A stretch of 64,000 nt of DNA from Sipunculus nudus (Eukaryota > Annelida > Sipuncula > Golfingiida > Sipunculidae). This document shows, piece after piece, positions 13,101-25,850 of this stretch. Both the position numbers and the translations under genes were made by a program. Every line of letters starts with the position of its first letter. Within the stretch, counting starts at the first letter, position 1. The stretch lies in assembly GCA_026874595.1 (NCBI GenBank), contig CM049320.1, positions 54,193,070 through 54,257,069 on the forward strand. The letters run 5' to 3'. The notes beneath the pieces were generated by a model, which was not told the DNA's origin, made no database searches, and worked only from the letters and a program-made list of their open reading frames with translations.

Positions 13101-13929
13101 CTGAGTAAAATCAAATAAATCCGGAAAAAAATTACTTTGTTCCATTATTAACCAACAGCATAAGGGAAAATACTGTGATCAGTACATTAAGCTTTTTTCA
13201 GGTGAAAAGATGTTATCCCTTTTTAAGGTATTATATAGCACGCCACCAGTAAAACGGTGACATCAGACAGGCAAATTTCAGCATTCAGGAAAAATATTTT
13301 TTAAAAAATGACAAGATTCAATATATATGTTAAGTTCTAATTTTAAGACATGTCAAGAACAAAGTTTGATGAGGATACATTGCATAAGAAAGAGCAGTCC
13401 CCTAATAAGGAAAAACATTGGCTGTTCCATCAGCTCTTTATTTCACAATCACATTATTCTTTGAATGACGAATTTCAGAGAAAAAGTAAAAACAACTCGT
13501 TGAATCTTTAAGAAATGATGGATAAATGTTTATTTCATTCCTCTGTAAGAGCAAGGCTATTTTTTTAGCAGAAAAAGCTACGCTATCATATTATTGCCAG
13601 AAACAGTGAAAGAAAATATGGCACAAACTGATGTAAACAGTAATTTATTCACCGGGAAAGTTAAATTATCCGATCAATAACGTATGATGCAGGGTTATAT
13701 TAATTTGGATGTGTTTTTAAAACATAAGGTTCATTTTTTACAAAACAGAATGAGAATAATCCTTTCCAGAAGAAATTAATTAAAATACGTGTGAGCATTA
13801 AAAAAGTAGGCTATTCGGGTTGAAAAAAAAATCTCAGCAAGTGATCAAGCGTAATATGTACATACTTCTTTTGTTAATAATCAGATATTGTGTAGTAGCG
13901 TATAATCTGATGTCATCGTAAGTACTAAC

Positions 13930-13983
13930 CTGTCGTATACCGTGTTGTAGTCAAGACAGGTGCCGTTGTTGTGGTCGTAGGCA
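13930..13983 (-). CDS. Mucin-like cassette exon, array 1 unit 11 (A)
   Basis: Majority cassette, splice sites intact. The preceding unit is the shortest of the array (883 bp). Confidence 0.65.
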
Positions 13984-14818
13984 CTAAGTAAAATCAAATA
14001 AATCCGGAAAAAATTACTTGGTTCCATTATCAACCAACAGCATCAGGTTAAATATTGTGATCAGTGTATTAAGCTTTTTTTTCAGGTGAAAAGATGTTAT
14101 CCTTTTTTTAAGGTTTTATATAGCACGCCACCAGTTAAACAGTGACATCAGACAGGCAAATTTCAGCATTCAGGAAAAATATTTAAAAAAAAAATGACAA
14201 GATTCAATATATATGTTTAGTTCTAATTTTAAGACATGTCAAGAACAAGGTTTGGTGAGGATACATTGCATAAGAAAGAGCAGTCCCCTAATAAGGAAAA
14301 ACATTGGCTATTCCATTAGCTCTTTATTTCACAATCACATTATTCTCTTAATGACGAATTTCAGAAAGAAAAAGTAAAAACAACTCGTTGAATCTTTAAG
14401 AAATAAAGGATAAATGTTTACTTCATTCCTCTGTGAGAGCAAGGCTATTTTTTTAAGCAGAAAAAGCTACGCTATCATATTATTGCCAGAAACAGTGAAA
14501 GAAAATATGGCACAAACTGATGTAAACAGTAATTTATTCACCGGGAAAGTTAAATTATCCGATCAATAACGTATGATGCAGGGTTATATTAATTTGGATG
14601 TGTTTTTAAAACATAAGGTTCATTTTTTACAAAACAGAATGAGAATAATCCTTTCCAGAAGAAATTAATTAAAATACGTGAGAGCATAAAAAAGTAGGCT
14701 ATTCCCGTTGAAAAAAATAATCTCACCAAGTGACCAAGTGTAATATGTACATACTTCTTTTGTTAATAAACAGATGTTGTGTAGTAGCGTATAAATTGAT
14801 GTCATCGTAAGTACTATC

Positions 14819-14872
14819 ATGTCGTATACTGTGTTGTAGTCAAGACAGGTGCCGTTGTTGTGGTCGTAGGCA
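14819..14872 (-). pseudogene. Donor-less cassette (type B), array 1 unit 12
   Basis: GATAGT donor variant. With the donor lost, an alternative frame happens to stay open through the flanks (14665-14886), but that frame reads AYDHNNGTCLDYN and not the Thr/Pro sequence, so it is a shadow. Confidence 0.65.
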
Positions 14873-15710
14873 CTGAGTAAAATCAAATAAATCCGGAAAA
14901 AAATTACTTTGTTCCATTATTAACCAACAGCATAAGGGAAAATACTGTGATCAGTACATTAAGCTTTTTTCAGGTGAAAAGATGTTATCCCTTTTTAAGG
15001 TATTATATAGCACGCCACCAGTAAAACGGTGACATCAGACAGGCAAATTTCAGCATTCAGGAAAAATATTTTTTAAAAAATGACAAGATTCAATATATAT
15101 GTTAAGTTCTAATTTTAAGACATGTCACGAACAAGGTTTGGTGAGGATACATTGCATAAGAAAGAGCAGTCCCCTAATAAGGAAAAACATTGGCTATTCC
15201 ATTAGCTCTTTATTTCACTATCAAATTATTCTCTGAATGACGAATTTCAGAAAGAAAAAAAGTAAAAAAAAAAAAAAAATCGTTGAACCTTTAAGAAATA
15301 AAGGATAAATGTTTATTTCATTCCTCTGTAAGAGCAAGGCTATTTTTTAGCAGAAAAAGCTACGGTATCATATTTTTGCCAGAAACAGGGAAAAAAAAAT
15401 ATGGCACAAACTGATGTAAACAGTAATTAATGCAGCGGGAAAGTTAGATTATCCGACCAATAACGTATGATGCAGGGTCGTATTAATTTGGATGTGTTTT
15501 TAAAACATTAGGTTCATTTTTTACAAAACAGAATGAGAATAAACCTTTCCAGAAGAAATTAATTAAAATACGTGTGAGCATAAAAAAGTAGGCTATTCCC
15601 GTTAAAAAAAAATCTCAGCAAGTGATCAAATGTAATATGTACATACTTCTTTTGTTAATAATCAGATATTGTGTAGTAGCGTATAATCTGATGTCATCGT
15701 AAGTACTAAC

Positions 15711-15764
15711 CTGTCGTATACCGTGTTGTAGTCAAGACAGGTGCCGTTGTTGTGGTCGTAGACA
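15711..15764 (-). CDS. Mucin-like cassette exon, array 1 unit 13 (A), Pro to Ser
   Basis: Splice sites intact. One change (CCT to TCT) gives V-S-T-T-T-T at the start, adding another potential O-glycosylation residue. Confidence 0.65.
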
Positions 15765-16600
15765 CTAAGTAAAATCAAATAAATCCGGAAAAAATTACTT
15801 GGTTCCATTATCAACCAACAGCATCAGGTTAAATATTGTGATCAGTGTATTAAGCTTTTTTTTCAGGTGAAAAGATGTTATCCTTTTTTTAAGGTTTTAT
15901 ATAGCACGCCACCAGTTAAACAGTGACATCAGACAGGCAAATTTGAGCATTCAGGAAAAATATTTAAAAAAAAATGACAAGATTCAATATATATGTTTAG
16001 TTCCAATTTTAAGACATGTCAAGAACAAGGTTTGGTGAGGATACATTGCATAAGAAAGAGCAGTCCCCTAATAAGGAAAAACATTGGCTATTCCATTAGC
16101 TCTTTATTTCACAATCACATTATTCTCTTAATGACGAATTTCAGAAAGAAAAAGTAAAAACAACTCGTTGAATCTTTAAGAAATAAAGGATAAATGTTTA
16201 CTTCATTCCTCTGTGAGAGCAAGGCTATTTTTTTTTAAGCAGAAAAAGCTACGCTATCATATTATTGCCAGAAACAGTGAAAGAAAATATGGCACAAACT
16301 GATGTAAACAGTAATTTATTCACCGGGAAAGTTAAATTATCCGATCAATAACGTATGATGCAGGGTTATATTAATTTGGATGTGTTTTTAAAACATAAGG
16401 TTCATTTTTTACAAAACAGAATGAGAATAATCCTTTCCAGAAGAAATTAATTAAAATACGTGAGAGCATAAAAAAGTAGGCTATTCCCGTTGAAAAAAAT
16501 AATCTCAGCAAGTGACCAAGTGTAATATGTACATACTTCTTTTGTTAATAATCAGATGTTGTGTAGTATCGTATAAATTGATGTCATCGTAAGTACTATC

Positions 16601-16654
16601 ATGTCGTATACTGTGTTGTAGTCAAGACAGGTGCCGTTGTTGTGGTCGTAGGCA
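16601..16654 (-). pseudogene. Donor-less cassette (type B), array 1 unit 14
   Basis: GATAGT donor variant; last B unit of the alternating block, 1782 bp from the previous B. Confidence 0.65.
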
Positions 16655-17486
16655 CTGAGTAAAATCAAATAAATCCGGAAAAAAATTACTTTGTTCCATT
16701 ATTAACCAACAGCATAAGGGAAAATACTGTGATCAGTACATTAAGCTTTTTTCAGGTGAAAAGATATTATCCCTTTTTAAGGTATTATATAGCACGCCAC
16801 CAGTAAAACGGTGACATCAGACAGGCAAATTTCAGCATTCAGGAAAAATATTTTTAAAAAAATGACAAGATTCAATATATATGTTAAGTTCTTATTTTAA
16901 GACATGTCAAGAACAAAGTTTGATGAGGATACATTGCATAAGAAAGAGCAGTCCCCTAATAAGGAAAAACATTGGCTGTTCCATCAGCTCTTTATTTCAC
17001 AATCACATTATTCTTTGAATGATGAATTTCAGAAAGAAAAAGTAAAAACAACTCGTTGAATCTTTAAGAAATGATGGATAAATGTTTATTTCATTCTTCT
17101 GTAAGATCAAGGCTATTTTTTTTAGCAGAAAAAGCTACGCTATCATATTATTGCCAGAAACAGTGAAAGAAAATATGGCACAAACTGATGTAAACAGTAA
17201 TTTATTCACCGGGAAAGTTAAATTATCCGATCAATAACGTATGATGCAGGGTTATATTAATTTGGATGTGTTTTTAAAACATAAGGTTCATTTTTTACAA
17301 AACAGAATGAGAATAATCCTTTCCAGAAGAAATTAATTAAAATACGTGTGAGCATTAAAAAAGTAGGCTATTCCCGTTGAAAAAAAAATCTCAGCAAGTG
17401 ATCAAGCGTAATATGTACATACTTCTTTTGTTAATAATCAGATATTGTGTAGTAGCGTATAATCTGATGTCATCGTAAGTACTAAC

Positions 17487-17540
17487 CTGTCGTATACCGT
17501 GTTGTAGTCAAGACAGGTGCCGTTGTTGTGGTCGTAGGCA
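17487..17540 (-). CDS. Mucin-like cassette exon, array 1 unit 15 (A)
   Basis: Majority cassette, splice sites intact. Last A unit adjoining a B unit. Confidence 0.65.
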
Positions 17541-18380
17541 CTAAGTAAAATCAAATAAATCCGGAAAAAATTACTTGGTTCCATTATCAACCAACAGCAT
17601 CAGGTTAAATATTGTGATCAGTGTATTAAGCTTTTTTTTCAGGTGAAAAGATGTTATCCTTTTTTTAAGGTTTTATATAGCACGCCACCAGTTAAACAGT
17701 GACATCAGACAGGCAAATTTCAGCATTCAGGAAAAATATTTTTTAAAAAATGACAAGATTCAATATATATGTTAAGTTCTAATTTTAAGACATGTCACGA
17801 ACAAGGTTTGGTGAGGATACATTGCATAAGAAAGAGCAGTCCCCTAATAAGGAAAAACATTGGCTATTCCATTAGCTCTTTATTTCACTATCAAATTATT
17901 CTCTGAATGACGAAATTCAGAAAGAAAAAAAGTAAAAAAAAAAAAAAATCGTTGAACCTTTAAGAAATAAAGGATAAATGTTTATTTCATTCCTCTGTAA
18001 GAGCAAAGCTATTTTTTAGCAGAAAAAGCTACGCTATCATATTTTTGCCAGAAACAGGGAAAAAAAATATGGCACAAACTGATGTAAACAGTAATTAATG
18101 CAGCGGGAAAGTTAGATTATCCGACCAATAACGTATGATGCAGGGTCATATTAATTTGGATGTGTTTTTAAAACATTAGGTTCATTTTTTACAAAACAGA
18201 ATGAGAATAAACCTTTCCAGAAGAAATTAATTAAAATACGTGTGAGCATAAAAAAGTAGGCTATTCCCGTTAAAAAAAAAAATCTCAGCAAGTGATCAAA
18301 TGTAATATGTACATACTTCTTTTGTTAATAATCAGATATTGTGTAGTAGCGTATAATCTGATGTCATCGTAAGTACTAAC

Positions 18381-18434
18381 CTGTCGTATACCGTGTTGTA
18401 GTCAAGACAGGTGCCGTTGTTGTGGTCGTAGGCA
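18381..18434 (-). CDS. Mucin-like cassette exon, array 1 unit 16
   Basis: Majority cassette, splice sites intact. From here to 22820 all units are type A. Confidence 0.65.
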
Positions 18435-19267
18435 CTAAGTAAAATCAAATAAATCCGGAAAAAATTACTTGGTTCCATTATCAACCAACAGCATCAGGTT
18501 AAATATTGTGATCAGTGTATTAAGCTTTTTTTTCAGGTGAAAAGATGTTATCCTTTTTTTAAGGTTTTATATAGCACGCCACCAGTTAAACAGTGACATC
18601 AGACAGGCAAATTTCAGCATTCAGGAAAAATATTTAAAAAAAAAATGACAAGATTCAATATATATGTTTAGTTCTAATTTTAAGACATGTCAAGAACAAA
18701 GTTTGGTGAGGATACATTGCATAAGAAAGAGCAGTCCCCTAATAAGGAAAAACATTGGCTGTTCCATCAGCTCTTTATTTCACAATCACATTATTCTTTG
18801 AATGACGAATTTCAGAAAGAAAAAGTAAAAACAACTCGTTGAATCTTTAAGAAATGAAGGATAAATGTTTATTTCATTCCTCTGTAAGAGCAAGGCTATT
18901 TTTTTAGCAGAAAAAGCTACGCTATCATATTATTGCCAGAAACAGTGAAAGAAAATATGGCACAAACTGATGTAAACAGTAATTTATTCACCGGGAAAGT
19001 TAAATTATCCGATCAATAACGTATGATGCAGGGTTATATTAATTTGGATGTGTTTTTAAAACATAAGGTTCATTTTTTACAAAACAGAATGAGAATAATC
19101 CTTTCCAGAAGAAATTAATTAAAATACGTGTGAGCATAAAAAAGTAGGCTATTCCCGTTGAAAAAAAAATCTCAGCAAGTGATCAAGCGTAATATGTACA
19201 TACTTCTTTTGTTAATAATCAGATATTGTGTAGTAGCGTATAATCTGATGTCATCGTAAGTACTAAC

Positions 19268-19321
19268 CTGTCGTATACCGTGTTGTAGTCAAGACAGGTG
19301 CCGTTGTTGTGGTCGTAGGCA
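19268..19321 (-). CDS. Mucin-like cassette exon, array 1 unit 17
   Basis: Majority cassette, splice sites intact. Confidence 0.65.
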
Positions 19322-20155
19322 CTAAGTAAAATCAAATAAATCCGGAAAAAATTACTTGGTTCCATTATCAACCAACAGCATCAGGTTAAATATTGTGATC
19401 AGTGTATTAAGCTTTTTTTTCAGGTGAAAAGATGTTATCCTTTTTTTAAGGTTTTATATAGCACGCCACCAGTTAAACAGTGTCATCAGACAGGCAAATT
19501 TCAGCATTCAGGAAAAATATTTTTAAAAAAATGACAAGATTCAATATATATGTTTAGTTCTAATTTTAAGACATGTCAAGAACAAAGTTTGGTGAGGATA
19601 CATTGCATAAGAAAGAGCAGTCCCCTAATAAGGAAAAACATTGGCTGTTCCATGAGCTCTTTATTTCACAATCACATTATTCTTTGAATGACGAATTTCA
19701 GAAAGAAAAAGTAAAAACAACTCGTTGAATCTTTAAGAAATGAAGGATAAATGTTTATTTCATTCCTCTGTAAGAGCAAGGCTATTTTTTTTAGCAGAAA
19801 AAGCTACGCTATCATATTATTGCCAGAAACAGTGAAAGAAAATATGGCACAAACTGATGTAAACAGTAATTTATTCACCGGGAAAGTTAAATTATCCGAT
19901 CAATAACGTATGATGCAGGGTTATATTAATTTGGATGTGTTTTTAAAACATAAGGTTCATTTTTTACAAAACAGAATGAGAATAATCCTTTCCAGAAGAA
20001 ATTAATTAAAATACGTGTGAGCATTAAAAAAGTAGGCTATTCCCGTTGAAAAAAAAATCTCAGCAAGTGATCAAGCGTAATATGTACATACTTCTTTTGT
20101 TAATAATCAGATATTGTGTAGTAGCGTATAATCTGATGTCATCGTAAGTACTAAC

Positions 20156-20209
20156 CTGTCGTATACCGTGTTGTAGTCAAGACAGGTGCCGTTGTTGTGG
20201 TCGTAGGCA
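20156..20209 (-). CDS. Mucin-like cassette exon, array 1 unit 18
   Basis: Majority cassette, splice sites intact; first copy of the exact 888-bp sub-array. Confidence 0.65.
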
Positions 20210-21043
20210 CTAAGTAAAATCAAATAAATCCGGAAAAAAATTACTTGGTTCCATTATCAACCAACAGCATCAGGTTAAATATTGTGATCAGTGTATTAAG
20301 CTTTTTTTTCAGGTGAAAATATGTTATCCTTTTTTTAAGGTTTTATATAGCACGCCACCAGTTAAACAGTGACATCAGACAGGCAAATTTCAGCATTCAG
20401 GAAAAATATTTAAACAAAAATGACAAGATTCAATATATATGTTTAGTTCTAATTTTAAGACATGTCAAGAACAAAGTTTGGTGAGGATACATTGCATAAG
20501 AAAGAGCAGTCCCCTAATAAGGAAAAACATTGGGTGTTCCATCAGCTCTTTATTTCACAATCACATTATTCTTTGAATGACGAATTTCAGAAAGAAAAAG
20601 TAAAAACAACTCGTTGAATCTTTAAGAAATGAAGGATAAATGTTTATTTCATTCTTCTGCAAGAGCAAGGCTATTTTTTTAGCAGAAAAAGCTACGCTAT
20701 CATATTATTGCCAGAAACAGTGAAAGAAAATATGGCACAAACTGATGTAAACAGTAATTTATTCACCGGGAAAGTTAAATTATCCGATCAATAACGTATG
20801 ATGCAGGGTTATATTAATTTGAATGTGATTTTAAAACATAATGTTCATTTTTTACAAAACAGAATGAGAATAATCCTTTCCAGAAGAAATTAATTAAAAT
20901 ACGTGTGAGCATAAAAAAGTAGGCTATTCCCGTTGAAAAAAATAATCTCAGCAAGTGACTAAGTGTAATATGTACATACTTCTTTTGTTAATAATCAGAT
21001 ATTGTGTAGTAGCGTATAATCTGATGTCATCGTAAGTACTAAC

Positions 21044-21097
21044 CTGTCGTATACCGTGTTGTAGTCAAGACAGGTGCCGTTGTTGTGGTCGTAGGCA
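21044..21097 (-). CDS. Mucin-like cassette exon, array 1 unit 19
   Basis: Majority cassette, splice sites intact; second copy of the 888-bp sub-array. Confidence 0.65.
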
Positions 21098-21931
21098 CTA
21101 AGTAAAATCAAATAAATCCGGAAAAAAATTACTTGGTTCCATTATCAACCAACAGCATCAGGTTAAATATTGTGATCAGTGTATTAAGCTTTTTTTTCAG
21201 GTGAAAAGATGTTATCCTTTTTTTAAGGTTTTATATAGCACGCCACCAGTTAAACAGTGACATCAGACAGGCAAATTTCAGCATTCAGGAAAAATATTTT
21301 TTAAAAAATGACAAGATTCAATATATATGTTTAGTTCTAATTTTAAGACATGTCAAGAACAAGGTTTGGTGAGGATACATTGCATAAGAAAGAGCAGTCC
21401 CCTAATAAGGAAAAACATTGGGTGTTCCATCAGCTCTTTATTTCACAATCACATTATTCTTTGAATGACGAATTTCAGAAAGAAAAAGTAAAAACAACTC
21501 GTTGAATCTTTAAGAAATGAAGGATAAATGTTTATTTCATTCTTCTGCAAGAGCAAGGCTATTTTTTTAGCAGAAAAAGCTACGCTATCATATTATTGCC
21601 AGAAACAGTGAAAGAAAATATGGCACAAACTGATGTAAACAGTAATTTATTCACCGGGAAAGTTAAATTATCCGATCAATAACGTATGATGCAGGGTTAT
21701 ATTAATTTGAATGTGATTTTAAAACATAATGTTCATTTTTTACAAAACAGAATGAGAATAATCCTTTCCAGAAGAAATTAATTAAAATACGTGTGAGCAT
21801 AAAAAAGTAGGCTATTCCCGTTGAAAAAAATAATCTCAGCAAGTGACTAAGTGTAATATGTACATACTTCTTTTGTTAATAATCAGATATTGTGTAGTAG
21901 CGTATAATCTGATGTCATCGTAAGTACTAAC

Positions 21932-21985
21932 CTGTCGTATACCGTGTTGTAGTCAAGACAGGTGCCGTTGTTGTGGTCGTAGGCA
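21932..21985 (-). CDS. Mucin-like cassette exon, array 1 unit 20
   Basis: Majority cassette, splice sites intact; third copy of the 888-bp sub-array. Confidence 0.65.
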
Positions 21986-22819
21986 CTAAGTAAAATCAAA
22001 TAAATCCGGAAAAAAATTACTTGGTTCCATTATCAACCAACAGCATCAGGTTAAATATTGTGATCAGTGTATTAAGCTTTTTTTTCAGGTGAAAAGATGT
22101 TATCCTTTTTTTAAGGTTTTATATAGCACGCCACCAGTTAAACAGTGACATCAGACAGGCAAATTTCAGCATTCAGGAAAAATATTTTTTAAAAAATGAC
22201 AAGATTCAATATATATGTTTAGTTCTAATTTTAAGACATGTCAAGAACAAGGTTTGGTGAGGATACATTGCATAAGAAAGAGCAGTCCCCTAATAAGGAA
22301 AAACATTGGGTGTTCCATCAGCTCTTTATTTCACAATCACATTATTCTTTGAATGACGAATTTCAGAAAGAAAAAGTAAAAACAACTCGTTGAATCTTTA
22401 AGAAATGAAGGATAAATGTTTATTTCATTCCTCTGTAAGAGCAAGGCTATTTTTTTAGCAGAAAAAGCTACGCTATCATATTATTGCCAGAAACAGTGAA
22501 AGAAAATATGGCACAAACTGATGTAAACAGTAATTTATTCACCGGGAAAGTTAAATTATCCGATCAATAACGTATGATGCAGGGTTATATTAATTTGAAT
22601 GTGATTTTAAAACATAAGGTTCATTTTTTACAAAACAGAATGAGAATAATCCTTTCCAGAAGAAATTAATTAAAATACGTGTGAGCATAAAAAAGTAGGC
22701 TATTCCCGTTGAAAAAAATAATCTCAGCAAGTGACCAAGTGTAATATGTACATACTTCTTTTGTTAATAATCAGATATTGTGTAGTAGCGTATAATCTGA
22801 TGTCATCGTAAGTACTAAC

Positions 22820-22873
22820 CTGTCGTATACCGTGTTGTAGTCAAGACAGGTGCCGTTGTTGTGGTCGTAGGCA
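22820..22873 (-). CDS. Mucin-like cassette exon, array 1 unit 21
   Basis: Majority cassette, splice sites intact; fourth copy of the 888-bp sub-array. Confidence 0.65.
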
Positions 22874-23708
22874 CTAAGTAAAATCAAATAAGTCCGGAAA
22901 AAAATTACTTGGTTCCATTATCAACCAACAGCATCAGGTTAAATATTGTGATCAGTGTATTAAGCTTTTTTTTTCAGGTGAAAAGATGTTATCCTTTTTT
23001 TAAGGTTTTATATAGCACGCCACCAGTTAAACAGTGACATCAGACAGGCAAATTTCAGCATTCAGGAAAAATATTTTTTAAAAAATGACAAGATTCAATA
23101 TATATGTTTAGTTCTAATTTTAAGACATGTCAAGAACAAGGTTTGGTGAGGATACATTGCATAAGAAAGAGCAGTCCCCTAATAAGGAAAAACATTGGGT
23201 GTTCCATCAGCTCTTTATTTCACAATCACATTATTCTTTGAATGACGAATTTCAGAAAGAAAAAGTAAAAACAACTCGTTGAATCTTTAAGAAATGAAGG
23301 ATAAATGTTTATTTCATTCCTCTGTAAGAGCAAGGTTATTTTTTTAGCAGAAAAAGCTACGCTATCATATTATTGCCAGAAACAGTGAAAGAAAATATGG
23401 CACAAACTGATGTAAACAGTAATTTATTCACCGGGAAAGTTAAATTATCCGATCAATAACGTATGATGCAGGGTTATATTAATTTGAATGTGATTTTAAA
23501 ACTTAAGGTTCATTTTTTACAAAACAGAATGAGAATAATCCTTTCCAGAAGAAATTAATTAAAATACGTGTGAGCATAAAAAAGTAGGCTATTCCCGTTG
23601 AAAAAAATAATCTCAGCAAGTGACCAAGTGTAATATGTACATACTTCTTTTGTTAATAATCAGATGTTGTGTAGTAGCGTATAATTTGATGTCATCGTAA
23701 GTACTAAC

Positions 23709-23762
23709 CTGTCGTATAGCGTGTTGTAGTCCAGACAGGTGCCGTTGTTGTGGTCGTAGGTA
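23709..23762 (-). CDS. Mucin-like cassette exon, array 1 unit 22
   Basis: Reads VPTTTTTAPVWTTTRYTT. Trp is retained and Arg-Tyr already present, so it is intermediate between the edge copy at 24597 and the centre. The split codon is G/TA, still Val. Confidence 0.65.
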
Positions 23763-24596
23763 CTAAGTAAAATCAAATAAATCCGGAAAAAATTACTTTG
23801 TTCCATTATTAACCAACAGCATAAGGGATAATTTTGTGATCAGTATATTAAGCTTTTTTTCAGGTGAAAAGATGTTATCCCTTTTTTTAAGGTATTATAT
23901 AGCACGCCACCAGTTAAACAGTGACATCAGACAGGCAAATTTCAGCTAGAGAAAATTATTTTAAAATGACAAGATTCAATATATATGTTTAGGTCTAATT
24001 TGAAGACATGTCAAAAACAAGGTTTGATGAGGAAATATTGCCTGAGAAGGAGCAGTCCCTACATTTGGCAAAACATTGGCTATTCCATCAGCTCTTCATC
24101 TTACAATCAAATTATTCTCTCAATGACGAATTTCAGAAAGAAAAAGTAGAAACAACTTGGTGAATCTTTATAAAATAGAGGATAAATATTTATTTCATTC
24201 CTCCATGGGAGGAAGGCTATTTTGTTTGAGGGAAAAAAAGCTACGCTATCATATTATTGCCAGAAACAGTGAAAGAAAGTATGGCACAAACTGATGTAAA
24301 CAGTATTTAATTCAGCGGGAAAGTTAAATTATCCGATCAATAACGTATGATGCAGCGCCATATTAATTTGGATCTGTTTTTAAAAGAGAAGATTCATTTT
24401 TTACAAAACATAATAAGAATAAACCGTTTACAGAAGAAATAACGTTAAATACGTGTGTGTATAAAAAAAGTAGTATATTCCCATTGAATAAGAAAAACTT
24501 CAGCAACTGATCAAGTGTAATTTTATACATACTCCTTTTGTTAATAATCAGATGATATGTAGTCAAGTGTAATGGGATGTCATCGTAAGTACTTAC

Positions 24597-24650
24597 CTGT
24601 CGTAGCCGGTGTTGTAGTCCAGACAGGTGCCGTTGTTGTGGTCGTAGGCA
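24597..24650 (-). CDS. Mucin-like cassette exon, array 1 unit 23 (likely ancestral form)
   Basis: Reads VPTTTTTAPVWTTTPATT, the copy closest to the 60-nt array 2 cassettes (TTTPATT ending). The donor is the strong GTAAGT and the acceptor ACTTAG. The surrounding unit is clearly diverged from the centre. In the direction of transcription this is the first cassette of array 1. Confidence 0.7.
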
Positions 24651-25315
24651 CTAAGTAAAATCAAATGAATCCGAAAAAATTACTTTGTTCCATTATCAAC
24701 CAACAGCATCAGGTTAAATATTGTAATCAGTATATTAAGCTTTCTTCAGGTGAAAAAATGTTATGCCCTTTTTAAGATATTATATATCACGCCACCAGTT
24801 AAACTGTTACATCAGACAAGCAAATTTCAGCATTGAGGAAAAATATTAACAAAATGACAAGATTTAATATATATGTTAAGGTCTAATTTAAAGACATGTC
24901 AAGAACAAGGTTTGATGAGGAAATATTGCATGAGAAAGAACTGTCCCTAAATATGGCAAAACATTGGCTATTCCTTTATCTCTTCATTTCACAATCAAAT
25001 TATTCTCTCAATGACGCATTTCAGAAAGAAAAAGAATGAACAACGCATTGAATCTTTATAAAATTAATAAAATAAAGATTAATATTTAATTCATTCCTTT
25101 GTTGGAGGAAGGTGATTTTGTTCGCGGGGAAAAAGCTACGCTGTCATATTATTGCTATGAACAGTGAAAGAAAGTATGGCACAATCTGATGGAAGCAGTA
25201 ATTAATGCAGCGGAAAGTTAAACTATCCGATCAATAACGCATGATGCAGGGTCATATTAATTTGGATCTGTTGTGAAGACAGAAGATTCATTTTTTTACA
25301 GAATGAGATTATACA

Positions 25316-25850
25316 TTGATAAATATTTAATTCATTTGTAAAAAAAGACCTATTGATCATTTAATCCTGTCCTGGAATCTTGACAGATAATCCGAAAAGT
25401 TGATAAAAAATAATATTTTACAAAACATTTATATAGTTACTGGCCTTCATTTTATATTATAATATTTGGAGTTGTTGAGATTTCAAACTGAAGTAAAAAG
25501 CCTAGTCTTGCAAACAAACGAAACGGGTCTAAATGCACTAAGAGGGTAATCTTGCAAATCTAATATGAGCGCCGTAATATCTATAATTTCAGTAAAACAA
25601 GTGACCCATGGGTCATGGCGCTCAGCCGACTGTCAGGTTGACAATATGTCCTTGCACAGACAACTAATTAAGGTAATGTAGGTGGCATCATTGTTCATGC
25701 ATATTAGCTTAAGTTCATTAAAACCCATAAGCACAACAAATCTGATGACAAACCAACAAGGCTTTAATTAGGAATCTCGCAATTTGTGTGTATTTTGCAT
25801 TATTTCTAGGGCGCTCAAACATACCCCAAAACTCTGAGAATATAGTTCAC
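25316..25850. other. Non-repetitive AT-rich flank of array 1
   Basis: Homology to the 888-bp unit fades here. No exon, RNA gene or element recognised. Confidence 0.5.

Larger units (their letters stand above)
10382..18380 (-). repeat. Higher-order (dimeric) repeat block inside array 1, period about 1.78 kb
   Basis: Units alternate strictly between type A (donor GTTAGT; 10382, 12158, 13930, 15711, 17487) and type B (donor changed to GATAGT; 11272, 13047, 14819, 16601). Type B units also share linked intronic variants, for example CAACAGCATAAGGG and CAGTAAAACGGTGAC. A-to-A and B-to-B distances are 1772-1782 bp. The dimer was evidently amplified as a unit. Confidence 0.85.
20156..23707 (-). repeat. 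Most recently expanded sub-array, exact 888-bp spacing
   Basis: Cassettes at 20156, 21044, 21932 and 22820 are exactly 888 bp apart. Their units share private variants such as CATTGGGTGTTCCATCAG and TTGAATGTGATTTTAAAAC. The units starting at 20156 and 21044 are nearly identical, including the rare TTCTTCTGCAAGAGCAAGG. This points to very recent duplication. Confidence 0.85.
4600..25315 (-). repeat. Array 1: about 888-bp tandem repeat, 23 cassette-bearing units plus a partial unit
   Basis: The same landmark blocks recur throughout: GCCAGAAACAGTGAAAG, CAATAACGTATGATGCAGGG, the cassette, and CAGCATTCAGGAAAAATATT. Cassette-to-cassette distances are 883-900 bp. The two units at the low-coordinate edge and those at the high-coordinate edge are the most diverged, and the centre is highly uniform. 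That is the usual mark of unequal crossing-over or gene conversion. Length differences are mostly in A or T runs. The last unit stops near 25315 before reaching another cassette. Confidence 0.95.

Noticed and set aside
14665-14886. Minus-strand frame AYDHNNGTCLDYN across an array 1 cassette
   Set aside because: Alternative phase of the cassette, open only in one unit by chance, and it would not join in frame with the neighbours' conserved phase.
4600-25315. CRISPR-like array
   Set aside because: Repeat unit is about 888 bp with homologous sequence throughout, no short repeat/unique spacer pattern, and the surroundings are eukaryotic.
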